64,000 nt of DNA, taken from Pholiota molesta (Eukaryota; Basidiomycota; Agaricomycetes; Agaricales; Strophariaceae). Positions 23,070 through 34,644 of the stretch are shown here, in pieces. Every line of letters starts with the position of its first letter. The stretch's first letter is position 1. Under the pieces are notes generated by a model. It was not told where the DNA came from. It worked only from the letters and a program-made list of their open reading frames with translations, and did no database searches. The stretch is taken from contig JACGCK010000035.1 in NCBI GenBank assembly GCA_014925825.1, positions 248,001 through 312,000 of the forward strand. Direction: 5' to 3'. The position numbers and the translations under genes were made by a program.

Positions 23070-23773
23070 ATGCCTCGCCACTCGACCGCGATGATAACTC
23101 AGAGTCGGAAGACTGTCCGCTACGTACGTAGTCTACAATCACTTCGCCTATCTTCCCGCGCTGACTTCCCGACTGGGCGCTATGCTATATTATTGGTTTT
23201 GACCAGCCGTGTCCCGTAAAGGATTGTAGCGCGCTGCTCCTCCCCTACCCGACGCGCCTGAGGTGGCACGCCATGACGCACGCGAGGCAGAACGCCAAAG
23301 CGCACCGAAAGCCTCATGATAATACCAGGCAAGTGCATCCATCCATAGCGACTTCGCGCTTGCATTCCTCAAGCCACTCCTATTATACCTACATCGTTAG
23401 ACATCGTTACTCACAGCAATTACTTAGGCGTAGACCATACATAGTCAGATGCGGCTTCCCCGACTGCCCGCACGCCCGCGCGGATCTGCTCGGTCTTGCC
23501 GTGCACAGGCGCACAGCGCACCCGGGCTGGGTGCCACCGCGATCCGTGGCCCCGCGTCGCGTCGATAAATCCCCCATAAGCTTCGTCGCACGGGCAGAGA
23601 GGAAATACAGGTCCATCTTGCCTGCGCCTTCCGCGTCTCGTCATGTGGGGAGCAATGTTGTGGTGCGGGGCATGGACGGAGGTGTAAGTGGAGAGGCAAG
23701 GAAGGATAATGATGTGATGGATATGGATAGAAGGTTTTGGAATGTTGTTATGGGGCCGTCGAAGTTTTTGTGA
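23070..23773 (+). CDS. Short two-finger C2H2 zinc-finger protein (Z4), apparent GC-AG intron
   Basis: Exon 1 MPRHSTAMITQSRKTVRY (23070-23123), phase-0 intron, exon 2 from 23207 with finger 1 CPVKDCSALLLPYPTRLRWH..H. By analogy with the three relatives a phase-2 intron should separate the fingers. The only fitting one is 23329-23427, whose donor is GCAAGT rather than GT; the join AG|G keeps the frame. The 99-base intron has no stop and is a multiple of three, so retention would also give a protein. Finger 2 is CGFPDCPHARADLLGLAVH..H. The protein ends with RRFWNVVMGPSKFL, sharing FWNVVM with Z3. It lies 465 bases downstream of Z3 on the same strand, a tandem duplication. Probably nuclear. Confidence 0.75.
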
Positions 23774-24138
23774 AGTGTTTTCTCTACAGAGCAATACTTA
23801 CTTTTTTGTTTTTATTAATTACCTTCAAAAATGATATCGGCAAGCGATACTCATTCTGAAACAACTGGGCCTTAGACTGCTCCAACCACTCACTGCATGC
23901 AGATTTGAGGTCGCTTCCGGTCGTTTGAATTGCGATGATTTTCTTGAATTATCTCACGTCTTTCTATACATGAATTATATGTATGTACATAGCGACAATC
24001 TAAAATCATCAGGAAGCATTTAAATCTTAAATCATATACCTTGACATTAAAACAAGCAATGCCACGTAGTCCATGGACATGTGGAAGGTCATGTTATGGG
24101 CGCTTATAACAGAGATCACGCGAAGCCCGACTAACCAG
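23774..24138. other. Intergenic between convergent genes
   Basis: AT-rich spacer holding the 3' ends of Z4 and SDR1; nothing else seen. Confidence 0.5.
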
Positions 24139-25252
24139 TCACCACGCGTACCTTCCCCCTTCGATACTGTGGAACTCGCCCCCGTCCTTCTCGCGCGTCG
24201 ACGCCGCGATGATATCCACCAAGAGGCCACCGGCCACCGCCGGCGAGCGCATGACGGTCTTGAAAAACTGCGCGAGCTGGCCGCTCGCGTCGAAAGACGC
24301 CACTTGTTGCGCTATTTTTATGGATGTCAGCTGGCCCTGTCGTAGGATAGATAAGATAACATAGCAGCACGCACCCATGTCAGTGTCCACGGGCCCAGGA
24401 CACTGCGGGAACGCCACTGCCAACCAACATAAATATAACCCACGTCAGATACCCTCCGGATGATCATGCAGGGCGCAGAGAGGACGCACCCAACCACCCG
24501 TTCTCGAAGTGGATTTTACGCGTGACCCAGTTCAGCGCGGCCTTGCTCGCGGCGTACGGCGAGAGGTCCAGCGCGTGCGGCGCGGTGAGGTCCAGGCTTC
24601 CCGCCACGGAGCTGATGGGGACGAAGCGCGGCAGCGCGCTGGCTTGGAGCAGCGCACGGACGGATTGGAAGAGCACGATGGGGCCGAGGGCGTTGGTCTG
24701 AGGATGGGGGGGTGCGGGGTACGTGAGCACTGTGAATTGTGCGCTATGGAAATAGTGGAAGCGAAGTAACGTACCGCAAAGTGGTCCGTGAATTGATCGA
24801 TGGGTGTGTCGTGCACCTTGCCCATGTAGTTCGTGATGCCTGGAAAAGCGACGTGCATCGTCGAAGGTCAGGCATATCATTGCATGTCACGGCACTGCGA
24901 GGAGACACTCACCAGCGCTGGCAATGACGGTATCAATTCGCCCATACTCCAGACCGATCTCTTTCGCAATGGCTTCGTTACCTTCTTTGTCGCCTGCGAC
25001 ATATTTCACGATTTCGATGCGCCCTGGATACTTCGCCGCGAGCGCTTTAAGTTGAGAAGCACCAGATGGATCGCGTGCGCCGGCATAGACGACGGCGGAG
25101 GGGTCTCTGGAAGCAACAGTATCAACGAGGGCTAACCCTTAGCATCGAATGATGATCTCAGTCAGTGGATCTTCAGGTAGAGGGTAATCCGACGCACCTA
25201 TACCCCTCGTCGCTCCCGTGATGAGGTAGATGTGGGCTGGATATTGAGACAT
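24139..25252 (-). CDS. Short-chain dehydrogenase/reductase, SDR1
   Basis: Six exons on the minus strand. Exon 1 MSQYPAHIYLITGATRGIG contains the NAD(P)-binding TG-x3-GIG motif. Then GLALVDTVASRDPSAVVYAG, GDKEGNEAIAKEIG, DTVIASAG (NNAG-like), ITNYMGKVHDTPIDQFTDHF, TNALGPIVLFQSVRALLQAS, the catalytic Ser in FVPISSVAGS, the YxxxK motif as Y-A-A-S-K, VAFPQCPGPVDTDMG and IIAASTREKDGGEFHSIEGG. The layout fits classical SDRs, a family including sepiapterin and ketoreductase-like enzymes of about 250 residues. It faces away from SDR2, leaving a 1.46 kb shared upstream region. Substrate unknown. Confidence 0.9.
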
Positions 25253-26716
25253 AGGTTGGTAAGTTGGTAATGTTATTTTGGCGTACGACGCACGATGGTA
25301 TATATACCCAGTGTCTATTCGTAGGCTCGAGTCAGAGAACGTGCTGGAAAGTAAGCGATCTGCGTAGATTGGTAAAGCGGTCACGCACCTTGTTCTGAAC
25401 TCAATTGAAACTGCAGCTGAGTGGACGTCGGAAAGAAACCTTCCTGACAGCTCTACTGGAACAAGGTTTGGATGGTTATAAATTTATAATCATGGCGTCT
25501 TGATATGAATCTAGCTATGGGGCCACGCGGAGGGCGGGTCTGTCTGGAGTCATATAACATACGGTTGCAGATGGAAGGAGATGAGGTGGACTTGAGTGGG
25601 ATTTTATGTGCGCTACTATTGAGCCGAAGGAAGCGCGCGTACCGTCCGCCAGTCTAAAACAAGCCCCAGAATAATAAACGAGTTAGCGCAGAGAATTGAC
25701 CAAAAGATATTAGGTATAATCAACAGAACATTCAATCATTGCGAAAGCTCTGGAGTCTGCATCGCGCATGTCCATCGTCGTCAAAACACATTCGAGAATA
25801 AAACCGAGGACAAAATGCAGCAGCAGAAAATTTCGCATTGACATGGGCGTGTGCATGATCATAGAGAAGAGGGGGTCCAGACTCCATGCGCGAAGTCGAC
25901 GGCAGCATCAGCGGTCACGACGAGCTCCTCGCGCGCCAAAGTATATTTCCGCCTTGACAAATCCGCACATATCCGCTCGAGCAGGCTCAGACGCTTCATC
26001 CTTTTGCTCAGTCCAATCACCCATTAGCGCTTAGCACCCACTAAGTGCTCATCAAGCTCGTTTTGCCCCAGTTTCTGTCCCCTTTCATTTGTCCCTGCCA
26101 GCAGAGCAGCTTGTGTAGCAGCAGTTTTCCAGGCAATCCATGAGCATCTGCAGGAGGGTCAGAATTGCAGAAGCGGCCAGGAAGCAGCGTTATAGCCGCC
26201 AGCGCAGCGAAGTGCGGAGGAGAACGAAGAGTCATTCGCAAGGTCCGTGCGCGTGTGAATAACATTTACGGCTCCGTTCTAAGTCGCCCCTTTGCCTGTT
26301 TTTAGCAGTGTCGGATCCGGGCGGCGGGGATAGCTCTGCTCAAAGACGCGCACGGCACCCTAGCTCGTGCGGTCCCGAGAAGAAAGGGGCCGTGTAGGTA
26401 AAGCCTTGGAGCTTGGAGCTTGGAGGATGGTCGGGACACAGTACTCACATCCCTGCCGAGGCATGCCAGTTGTACGCGTCACCCCAGGCCGACGAAGTTT
26501 ATACATCAGCAGCTTTCCAATTTATAATGCTGAACGTGACTAGGCATGCTAGTAGTGCTACTGCAGCAGAATCTCAATCTGTGGGCATCTATTCACATGG
26601 TACCACGATCTTCTACTGATAACGATGGTCCAGTTCCATCACCGTGTAGCAACATAGAATTCAATATAAAACATTCGTTCTCCATACCCCACAACACCGT
26701 TATTCTTTCATCCGTC
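25253..26716. other. Divergent upstream region of SDR1 and SDR2
   Basis: Shared promoter region for two related dehydrogenases. ATATATA-like sequence lies about 45 bases before the SDR1 start (near 25296). No gene or repeat was recognised in between. Confidence 0.45.
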
Positions 26717-27815
26717 ATGTCTGGCCAAATTTATCTCGTCGCAGGAGCTTCGCGGGGCATCGGTACGTCCACCGCACTTCGCCGTTATTTCCTATCCACT
26801 GAACCTGCTTTATGTACACCCAGGCTTAGCCATCGTCGACGCGATCGCGTCCAAAGATCCCTCAGCCATCATCTACGCGGGCGTGCGCGATCCCTCCGGC
26901 GGCGCCTCCCAGCTCGCGGAGCTAGTGAAGAAGTATCCTGGACGCGTCGCGGTCGTGAAGTACGTCGCCGGGGACAAGGAGGGCAACGATGCTATTGCGG
27001 CGGAGATCAAGGCGAAGCACGGCCGCGTTGATACGGTGATTGCCAACGCAGGTGGTTCCGATATCGTCTCTTCGCTTTACGATACAGTTGACTTACATTT
27101 TCTTGATATCTACCGATAGGTATCGCGAACTACACGGGGAAGCTGCACGACACGCCCGTGGACGTATTCCAGGAGCATTTCTCCGTGCGCCCCCTCTCTC
27201 TCTCTCTCCGAACACAACTCCCCCGAATACTCATTCGGATGGTACTTAGGTCAACGTCCTCGGCCCCATCGTGCTCTTCCAATCCGTGCGCGCCGCGCTG
27301 CAAGCCTCCGCGCAGCCGCGGTTCGTCCCCATCAGCTCCGGCGCGGGCAGCCTGGGGGCCATCCACGCCGGCAGCCTGGACAAGGCGGCGTATGGCGCGA
27401 GCAAGGCCGCGCTGAACTGGGCTACGAGGAAGATCCACTTTGAGAATGAATGGCTGGGTATGTGATTCGGTTAGGGGACTGTGTCTGTTTAGGAGGCCGC
27501 GCTGACGCAGCCCGCAGTGGCGTTCCCCCAATGCCCGGGTCCGGTGGAGACCGATATGGGTACGTGCCCCGCGTCCTTCCCTTTGCTTCTTCTCCCGCAA
27601 CTTGAACTTGACGGCTCACATTGTGTGTATGCAACCGCAACTTTATAGCGAAGCTCGTGCTGGCGAAAAACGACGTGCACAGCGAGCGCCTGAGGAAGAT
27701 TATCCGCCAGCCGGACGTCGCCGCGGGTATCCTGGTGCAGATCATCTCTACGTCTACGCGCGAGAAGGACGGGGGGCAGTTCCATAATATAGAGGGGGGC
27801 AGGCATCTATGGTGA
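26717..27815 (+). CDS. Short-chain dehydrogenase/reductase, SDR2
   Basis: Exons about 26717-26762, 26824-27051, 27120-27183, 27250-27456, 27517-27559 and 27648-27815. Exon 1 reads MSGQIYLVAGASRGIG (cofactor-binding G-x3-GIG). Further on: GLAIVDAIASKDPSAIIYAG, DTVIANAG, IANYTGKLHDTPVDVFQEHF, FVPISSGAGSLGA with the catalytic Ser, Y-G-A-S-K with the catalytic Tyr and Lys, VAFPQCPGPVETDMG and EKDGGQFHNIEGGRHLW. It is much closer to SDR3 at 46 kb than to SDR1. About 250 residues, intact, NAD(P)H-dependent, probably cytosolic. Substrate unknown. Confidence 0.9.
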
Positions 27816-28050
27816 TTTGGATCGCTTGGTATGCGTCGGATGTGTCGGTGTGCGGCGGATGGAGCTTTGCCACTTGGTAGGAGTGAGTTTGTTTTGGAGG
27901 ATACTTGAAGATACCTATATCGTTGATATTTGGAATCTTGTCATACGTAGGTACGACTCATTTGTGGACAAAGGGAATGTCCAACCTCGCGCAAGGCATG
28001 TTCGTTACGATATTGTATTATACGTAGGATTGGCATGTGGACAGTGTGAA
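26717..28050 (+). repeat. Inverted segmental duplication, SDR block copy 1
   Basis: The gene and more than 200 bases of its 3' flank match 45900-47249 in opposite orientation. In the flank, GAGTTTGTTTTGGAG and CGCGCAAGGCATGTTC recur in the same order and spacing in both copies. The conserved non-coding flank points to segmental duplication rather than retro-copying; the introns are kept too. Confidence 0.85.
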
Positions 28051-28283
28051 TAACACAACATACATCCACATACGGATTCGCGTAATTAGCACAGGATCGC
28101 TATCGAATCATAAACTGGACGGAAGACATCGAATACACGGCGAACGGGCGTCAAGGGCGTGCGTTCCAATCAGCTTGATCTATCGTATATGTTCCATAGT
28201 CGGTGCGCAGCCGCTGAGAGAGTCCACAAGACCAATAATCCGCGCATGAGCACGTCAATATCAGCGTGGTGGCAGGAGACCTA

Positions 28284-29090
28284 CTCACCACCACTCGCAT
28301 CCGTCCTCCCGGATCCAGATCCATGCGTCAACCCCGGCCTCCAGCCCCGGACACGCGTCCCACCATCCACCCGTCCACACGCCCGCCCCTCGTCGGCGAC
28401 GCGCAGCGCGCAGACCAGCGTACAGACCAGCCAGCGTGCAGGCAGGGGGCCCGCGCACGTAGTCCACGTCGTGCGGCGCGAGGAGCGCGTCCGTGCGCGT
28501 GGCTGGATAGAGTCCGTCTGCTTTCATGCGGATGACCTTCCAGAGCGCGGTGGGCGCTGTCAGTCGGCCTGCCAGCAGCCTCGGGACGCGTGGTCGGGGT
28601 GCGGGGTGCGCGCGCTTATGCGGAGAGCGGGTGCCCCCCCGGATGGCGGTCGGGGTCGCGGGGTGTGCGGGGCGGGGCGTTTGCGGTCGATGGAGGAGGA
28701 GGCTTGGTGGGGTATGGTCTGCGCCGGCGGCGTGCGGGGTGGAGCGTGCGGGGGCGCGCGGAAAGGCCTTCGTGGTCTGGATGATGCGCACTGCGGTTTT
28801 CGCTGGCGGTGGCGTTGGCGTTGGCTTTGGTACCAGAGATGAGAGAGGCGTGGAGTGTGATTGAGAAGAGGCTACGGGACAGATCATGGGGATTACGAGA
28901 TGGCTGGGTCGGGACTAGGAACGTTTATGACAAAGGTTTCTACATATGTGATAGACCGTAGAATCGACATCGTTAATCGGAATCCCCGCACTGTGGTATC
29001 GAAACCGCAGCCATACATATAAAGCGCTCGACGCTCACCGCTCATGTCTCTGTCATACCGCTGCCCACCGCCGTAGTAAGCTTCTGGCAT
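28284..29090 (-). CDS. Putative unrecognised gene in GC-rich DNA
   Basis: Minus strand. A plausible first exon MPEAYYGGGQRYDRDMS (ATG at 29090, donor GTGAGC near 29040) and a long GC-rich frame 28285-28887 ending VDAWIWIREDGCEWW and TGA. The second part contains MKADGLYPATRTDALLAPHD and GPPACTLAGLYAGLR, which read like protein. The DNA is so GC-rich that other frames on both strands are also open for more than 100 codons, and how the two parts join is unclear. I recognise no family. Confidence 0.25.
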
Positions 29091-29313
29091 CGCGCTACAA
29101 GCAGGCGCTGAGTGCTACAACGTCAATATTCGCACAGAGCCCGACAGGACTGCGGGGTACAACTTGCACGTCTGACGCGTTTCCACCACCGCCAACTGTC
29201 CACCGTAGCGCCCAACCGTCAACGCCACGGCTTGTACATTGACGAACACAGCATTCTCCTCGATTGGGCGTATCCGCGGATCCGGGCGGCATGCGACTGG
29301 ATGAGGGTGCATA

Positions 29314-29825
29314 AGGACCCCTGAAAACCCCCTCAAAGGTTTGTTTTGGCTGAGAGGTTCGATGGCCGGATTATTTTTTCGCTCTGCGAGGCCGATTTAT
29401 GGCCGGATTAGGGATCATACCTCCGTTGGGCGCGATTTTTGGCCGGACTGTTGCTACAAACCTACAAAAAGGTCCGAAATGTCGGCGACATAAGAAAAGT
29501 CGCGTTTGGGGAGTTTCTGCGCGTTTTGGGCCGCTTTTCGCCACTCACTGTCAAAATTTTTCCTCCGTGAACATCCTCATTGCGATGGCGAACAGCAGAC
29601 GACATAGCAGCGACCTACAAAATTTTCTCCTCCCACCAGGCCATCCTATGGCCGGACTACTGAACATACCTCTGGAAAAAGGCGACGTTATGGCCGGACT
29701 TTCTGCACAAACTTTAGGTCGGAAATTGGGCACTTTATGTCCGAATTCGCTACAGAGCTTCGCCTGCGGCGGGCGGTTTATGGCCGGACACGGAACAAAC
29801 CTTTGAGGGGGTTTTCAGGGGTCCT
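29314..29825. mobile_element. hAT-like MITE with perfect ends
   Basis: Perfect 32-bp terminal inverted repeats (29314-29345 and 29794-29825) starting AGGACCCCTGAAAACCCCCT, flanked by a perfect 8-bp direct repeat GGTGCATA (29306-29313 and 29826-29833). An 8-bp target duplication is the hallmark of hAT-type transposition. Six copies of GGCCGGA, all in the same orientation, lie at about 29364, 29401, 29441, 29649, 29692 and 29782, likely subterminal transposase-binding sites. No transposase frame; it must be moved by an element elsewhere. Perfect ends indicate a recent insertion. Confidence 0.95.
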
Positions 29826-29833
29826 GGTGCATA

Positions 29834-30240
29834 TTAATGGTTGCTGATAGTGATATATCGTTACGAGAGGCCCTGAGAGGGGTTGAGCGTGCCGATCTGA
29901 TGGAGCGCGGTGTTGTGATGTCGGGACGAGGAGATGTTGGCTTGGCTCACCAGAAGATGGTCTGCGCCTCCGGGAGAACATGGACATGGGCGTAGTGGGT
30001 GAGTTTCGTGAACCCATTTAATAGATTGGACAAATGAGGACAATAGAGTTGGAGGAGAAGGGAGAAAAAGGGGATTGAGCGTGCGAAGCTTGGCGGAGGC
30101 AAAGTCGGCCAGGCACCGAACATGTGACCGCCATGTGCCAGTTTTTGCAGCATTGGCCCCGTTCTGGGACTCGACGGCCACCTCTTCTTCATCTCGCTAC
30201 CACCACCACCATCTCCTCCGCCATCGATTCCGCCCCCGCC
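29834..30240. other. Upstream region of the KRE9-like gene
   Basis: No gene assigned. Minus-strand frames here mirror the pyrimidine-rich leader of the next gene. Confidence 0.4.
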
Positions 30241-31000
30241 ATGCGCACTCTCTCCCATCTCCTCGCCCGCTGCACATCAGCGTGCATCGTCCTCGCCTTC
30301 CTCATCTCCCGAGTCTCCGGTAAGTCTCCGCCCGCCGTCCCTTCCCCGCCGCCCCCTCACCCCCCTCGCAGCCTCGTATTTCGTCATCACCGAGCCGCAG
30401 GCGCAGACGCAGTGGGTCAACGGCGGCTCGTACCTCGTGTCGTGGTCCAAGGGCCTGCTGGACGACGTCTACGGGTTCGACGTCGAGCTCACGCGGCTGA
30501 GCAACGACGGCCTGACGCTCGTCGCCATGAACGGTGCGTGTCCCCCGCCTGCCTCCCTTTACCCCCCGCACCCCACTTAGCTTCGCCTTCTCTCTTCCCC
30601 TTCACCCTCTCCTTCCCCGCCCTCTGCCTGTCCTTGTGAATGCTCAGTCCCCGCCACCCAGGGCAAGCTCAACATCATGCTCCAGAACGTGCCCGCGGGC
30701 GACGACTACTTCCTGCTCTTCATCAACTCGACGCACGGCGTGATGCACGCGACGTCCCCGCGCTTCGCCGTGCTCGCCGCGGGCGCGAGCGCGAGCGCGG
30801 CGCCTGCGCTCACCGCGGCCCCGGGCGTGCCGACCGTCACGGTCAGCGGCGCGCCGAACCCGACGATGCAGTTCGCGACGACGTTCCCCGCGCTCCCGAG
30901 CCGCGGTGAGCGGCTGAGCCCGCTCGGCGGGGGCGCGCCGTGGGTGTGGGCAGTCACCGGGCTCGGGGTGCTGCTCGGCGCGGTGTGTGTGGGCTGGTGA
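30241..31000 (+). CDS. KRE9/KNH-like GPI-anchor-type surface protein
   Basis: Three exons: 30241-30319, 30372-30533 and 30648-31000, with in-frame joins. The N-terminus MRTLSHLLARCTSACIVLAF is a signal peptide. Mature protein starts near SYFVITEPQAQTQWVNGGSY, continues LVSWSKGLLDDVYGFDVELT, LNIMLQNVPAGDDYFLLFIN and HGVMHATSPRFAVL, the pattern of the KRE9/KNH1 N-terminal domain (Ser/Thr-rich GPI-anchored wall proteins). An Ala/Pro/Thr-rich stalk follows and the C-terminus is hydrophobic (WVWAVTGLGVLLGAVCVGW), fitting a GPI signal. About 195 residues. Related proteins are tied to beta-1,6-glucan assembly in yeast; here the role is inferred only. Very GC-rich coding sequence, unlike its flanks. 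Confidence 0.85.
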
Positions 31001-31573
31001 CCCTGCCCCTGCCCCGGCGCCGATCTGGACCTAAAACTACTCGCGGATTCCCGCCTTCCCCCCGGATTTCCTGGCTTTATCATTGGTTTTATCTGCTTCC
31101 CATGGACATGGACACACTCCGTACGGACGCTTGCATAACGAATACATATTAATTATTTCATATTAGCACCTACCACCACCCACCAACCACCACGGACATC
31201 GCCCCATAGAACAATATCTTGGATACGCCTATCTGCCCAGCATACACCCCCCACCCACGCATCCCCAACCCCACATATATACACGCCTATACTACTCCTC
31301 CCACCCACCTTACCCTTCGTGCTTTGTTGCATTCGAAATTTCTTCGTGGTACCATACGTACCTTTTTCTTGTGTTTATCTCTTTCTTGGGTTTCCGTTTT
31401 GCGCTTTTGATTTTCGTTTGGGTACTTCGCACTTTAATTAATTAGGGACTGGAATGACGATTGGAACATCTCTTCGCATGGCGGGCGGCGTACTCTACGC
31501 CCATCATGCACACTGGTCTTGGTGCCGACGACGTAGCATCGGATCTATCTCTGGCTAGCATGCCAGCAAGCTG

Positions 31574-31960
31574 TTAGTCCTGTTGTGGGAGGCCGAACGT
31601 GGTGCGGCGTTCGATGCCCGTACCGCAGAACTTGCCGCAGACCATCATAGGTACTATACCGCACTACGCCATAAGTACCACACCACACACACACGCTTCT
31701 CGGAATAGGACGCGGAGGGTATTCTTATCGTCGATCGCTATCTTGGGGCCAATCTGGCGCTGGCGGACCGGGATGATGTGGCTGTCTGTAAGTAAAAACT
31801 TGGATGATTGACTCTGGATTGGCTGCATAGCGCTGGCTGTCAGTCGTCTGACGGCTTGTACTAGTAGGGAGCACTGTAGTATACCTTGCGTGCCACTGTC
31901 TCCTGGACCGGTGACGCTGCGGTACAGGCGTGTGTGCGCGCGGTGCTGCTTACGGTCTTT
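31574..31960 (-). CDS. Putative 3' exons of an unrecognised minus-strand gene
   Basis: Two exons join in frame across a GTATAC..ACAG intron: YRSVTGPGDSGTQ, then SHIIPVRQRQIGPKIAIDDK and NTLRVLFREA. A third piece, MMVCGKFCGTGIERRTTF followed by GLPQQD and TAA at 31574, can be joined across a short intron near 31650-31700. The start was not found; upstream lies a small tandem repeat at about 31935-32015. No family is recognised. Protein-like residues and consistent splice signs make it more than noise. Confidence 0.35.
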
Positions 31961-34644
31961 TGCATCTGACTTCTGTGCCCGCTGCTGCTTACGGTCACAA
32001 ATTGCGTCTGGCTTCTGTGCTTACTTCCGCGCGCGCTGGCGAAGTAACGTGCTTCGATGTACATACACGATCAGTACACGATCGATGTTGGAGCGTCGAC
32101 GTTGGAGCGCCAGCGTTGGGTGGGGCTGCTATTCTAATTTTGGGGAGGACGTGCCCCCGTCCTTCCCCCTTGGGGGAAGGACGGGGCGGTGGTCGATTCT
32201 CGGAATCTGCTCCCGTTATAAAGTGGTTATAAATAAACTGAGAGTGCCGATGATCCATCGCGTGCGCACTGCGTCCTCCGCCGCTGCTTGTGTGGATGAC
32301 GAGGATAGGTAGGTAGTGGGCTCGGTGACCCGGTCGGTCGGCGTCGCGGTGCGTGGCGTGGCGTGCAACAGACCATCCGAGGGTACGCTGTAGAGGCAAA
32401 GGTGAACTTGAACGCGTGCAAGGCTTAGCTGAAAGCCACCGGTCGGACGTGGTAGGCATCCGAGGGTGCCGCCATGGCTGCCAGTGGAGCGACGATGATA
32501 GAGGCGATGACTGTCAGGTATTTCTTGGGTGGTTTACACTGTAAGTACATATCTATCAACCGTAATTATTGGCGGTAACGAGGGGTGTCGTTTGGTTCTG
32601 CGGCTCCACGGTGCGAGAAATGTATCTTGAGTATCTGAACTCTGGAGAGGGTTATGGAGAGAAGGTTCGAGGCGATTATACGCCCTCTACCATCGTGCAC
32701 CCAACACGGGCCAGAGCGCGGGACCTCAGTTGTTTCGACGCTACTCCGTACTGATGGACAAGCCGCCAGCGAACAGCGAGCGTTGCGTGCACGACTGCAC
32801 AGTGCGGATGGGCCTCATCCCTCGTTGTGTATATGCGATTGATGCTATAATCATTGCTTGGTGTAGGGGAGTAATATTGCTATCGTTATCATTATCAGGA
32901 AATTTCTCGGGGGGTCGTTTCTGCTGAGTCGAAGCCTGAAGGTGTGTGTCGTTGGTAAGGCAATCTATTTAGCTAACTACTGCCGGCGGGCAACATTGGG
33001 CTTGGTGAGCGCTTTCCTAGGTTCGAGGCTCGGAGATCAAAGTACGCGAATACGTTGATTTGCAGCTGAAAAAGTCGATTTCATTTGCCCAGTGATGTGG
33101 GAGTAATAGCTCTCGTATACGGGGGGGCAGCTCATTGGATCTCAGGGTCTTGCGTTAACTGAACTTTTATCGACATAAAAATCCTGGCGGATGAAGCTTG
33201 AAGACGCGACTGGTGACTGCTGATAGGTCAATGCTAAGCAGTAGATAGAGCTGGTGGCGTGTATGAAGTGAACGTCTGTCAATGCATCACCTTCACGACC
33301 CAGCCTGCTGCTAAGTACATGAAGTGCGAGTGGCACTTTGGTGTTCGTTGATAATCAGAAATATACACTTACTCTTGACCCAGATCAATCATGGGCAATG
33401 TCGATCATTGATATCCTTATGTGCAGACATATCAATCCTTTGACAGACGCTGATATACGGCGTTCATGATGGATGGTATGTCAATACACGCACATGCCGG
33501 CGGATCACTGATCATTCACACTTCATCGATGTCGGATGTATCTTGGATGGTCGCAGGAAACGCGCTGTACAGGCCTATATGGATGCAACTTGGGGTGTGT
33601 TGGAATGGATATAAAGATAGTTGAAAGAAGGAGTATTTGCGTGCAGTGACGTAGAGCGCAGCGCGACATGGAAGTGCGATTCATCATTCAGTATATCCAA
33701 GAGCCACAGCAAGGTCTTTTCAAATCGCAAAGAAGATTCAAAACCTTCCCGATATTCTGGTTCATTAAGGAGCAGTATATTTTCTATTGTTATTGGTGAC
33801 TGGACTGAGCTTACGCTGAGCTCCAGAATTATGAAGCAGCCTCAATATTTTTCGCTCGGTACGCGTCCATTCCATAGGAGATGTCAGCACCATGTTGGTT
33901 GCTCTAGCTACCCTTCTTGCTTCTGACGCCACCTTCCCCCATTGCTGCAGCCCATTTTTCGGGCCTTCAATTCGGTGAACATTCCATTCAATACCCTCTA
34001 GGGTAGCAGTGAGACCACTCGTACCATTGATATTGAATGTTGAAGGCAAAGTTCAATGAATGCAAGGGCGGCGGTCTGTGTGATTTGAATTCGAGACGCT
34101 CTCATACTGTAGATGCGTGCTTCGGAGCCCCGGTCGCTCATCTAGTATGTCACGGGAGCCGGATCACAGAAACATATACGCCGTCTAGATGTCCGAACGA
34201 CTAGAATTCCATTATAATCGTCTGCACTTATCGTGTCCTTGGAGGAGTCAAAGAAAAAAAAATGGAATTATGGAAGGTCGAGCTATTGGCGCGAGATACG
34301 GGAGGTCAGCGACTAGCGAATTTTGAATCTGAACTTGGATTACCGTTCCAATCCAATACCAATCTATGAGTCTTCAAAGATTTGTTGAATAGGAGAACGT
34401 TCATTGAATCTTGAAGCTTGAGTGCTTGAATGTCTATCGCTTCCATTATCATATTCATTATCGTCGTCATTTGAGCAGGCGAAACGATAGAGAAGAGTAT
34501 AAGTAGCGCATTAAACTTACCTTTAGGATCAGCACTTCACCAAAGTACTATTCATTCGGTGAGGTTTCTCCACTTAAATTCGTCCTCTGCCATTGCGCCT
34601 AGAAGATACTGACCGCGCTCAATTTCCAGATCAATCGTCGAAAT
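31961..34644. other. Long gene-poor stretch
   Basis: Holds the hairpin at 32155-32186 and short frames on both strands. A 94-codon minus-strand frame at 33765-34049 (starts MPSTFNINGTSGLTATLEGI) has no recognised relative. No other gene was supported. Confidence 0.35.
32155..32186. repeat. Perfect GC-rich hairpin
   Basis: Arms of 15 bases (CCCCGTCCTTCCCCC and its complement) separated by TT. No uridine run or gene end makes it a clear terminator. Confidence 0.85.

Noticed and set aside
28159..28864. Long plus-strand frames in GC-rich DNA
   Set aside because: Stops are rare in all frames here because of base composition; repetitive Gly/Arg/Val composition and no splice context.
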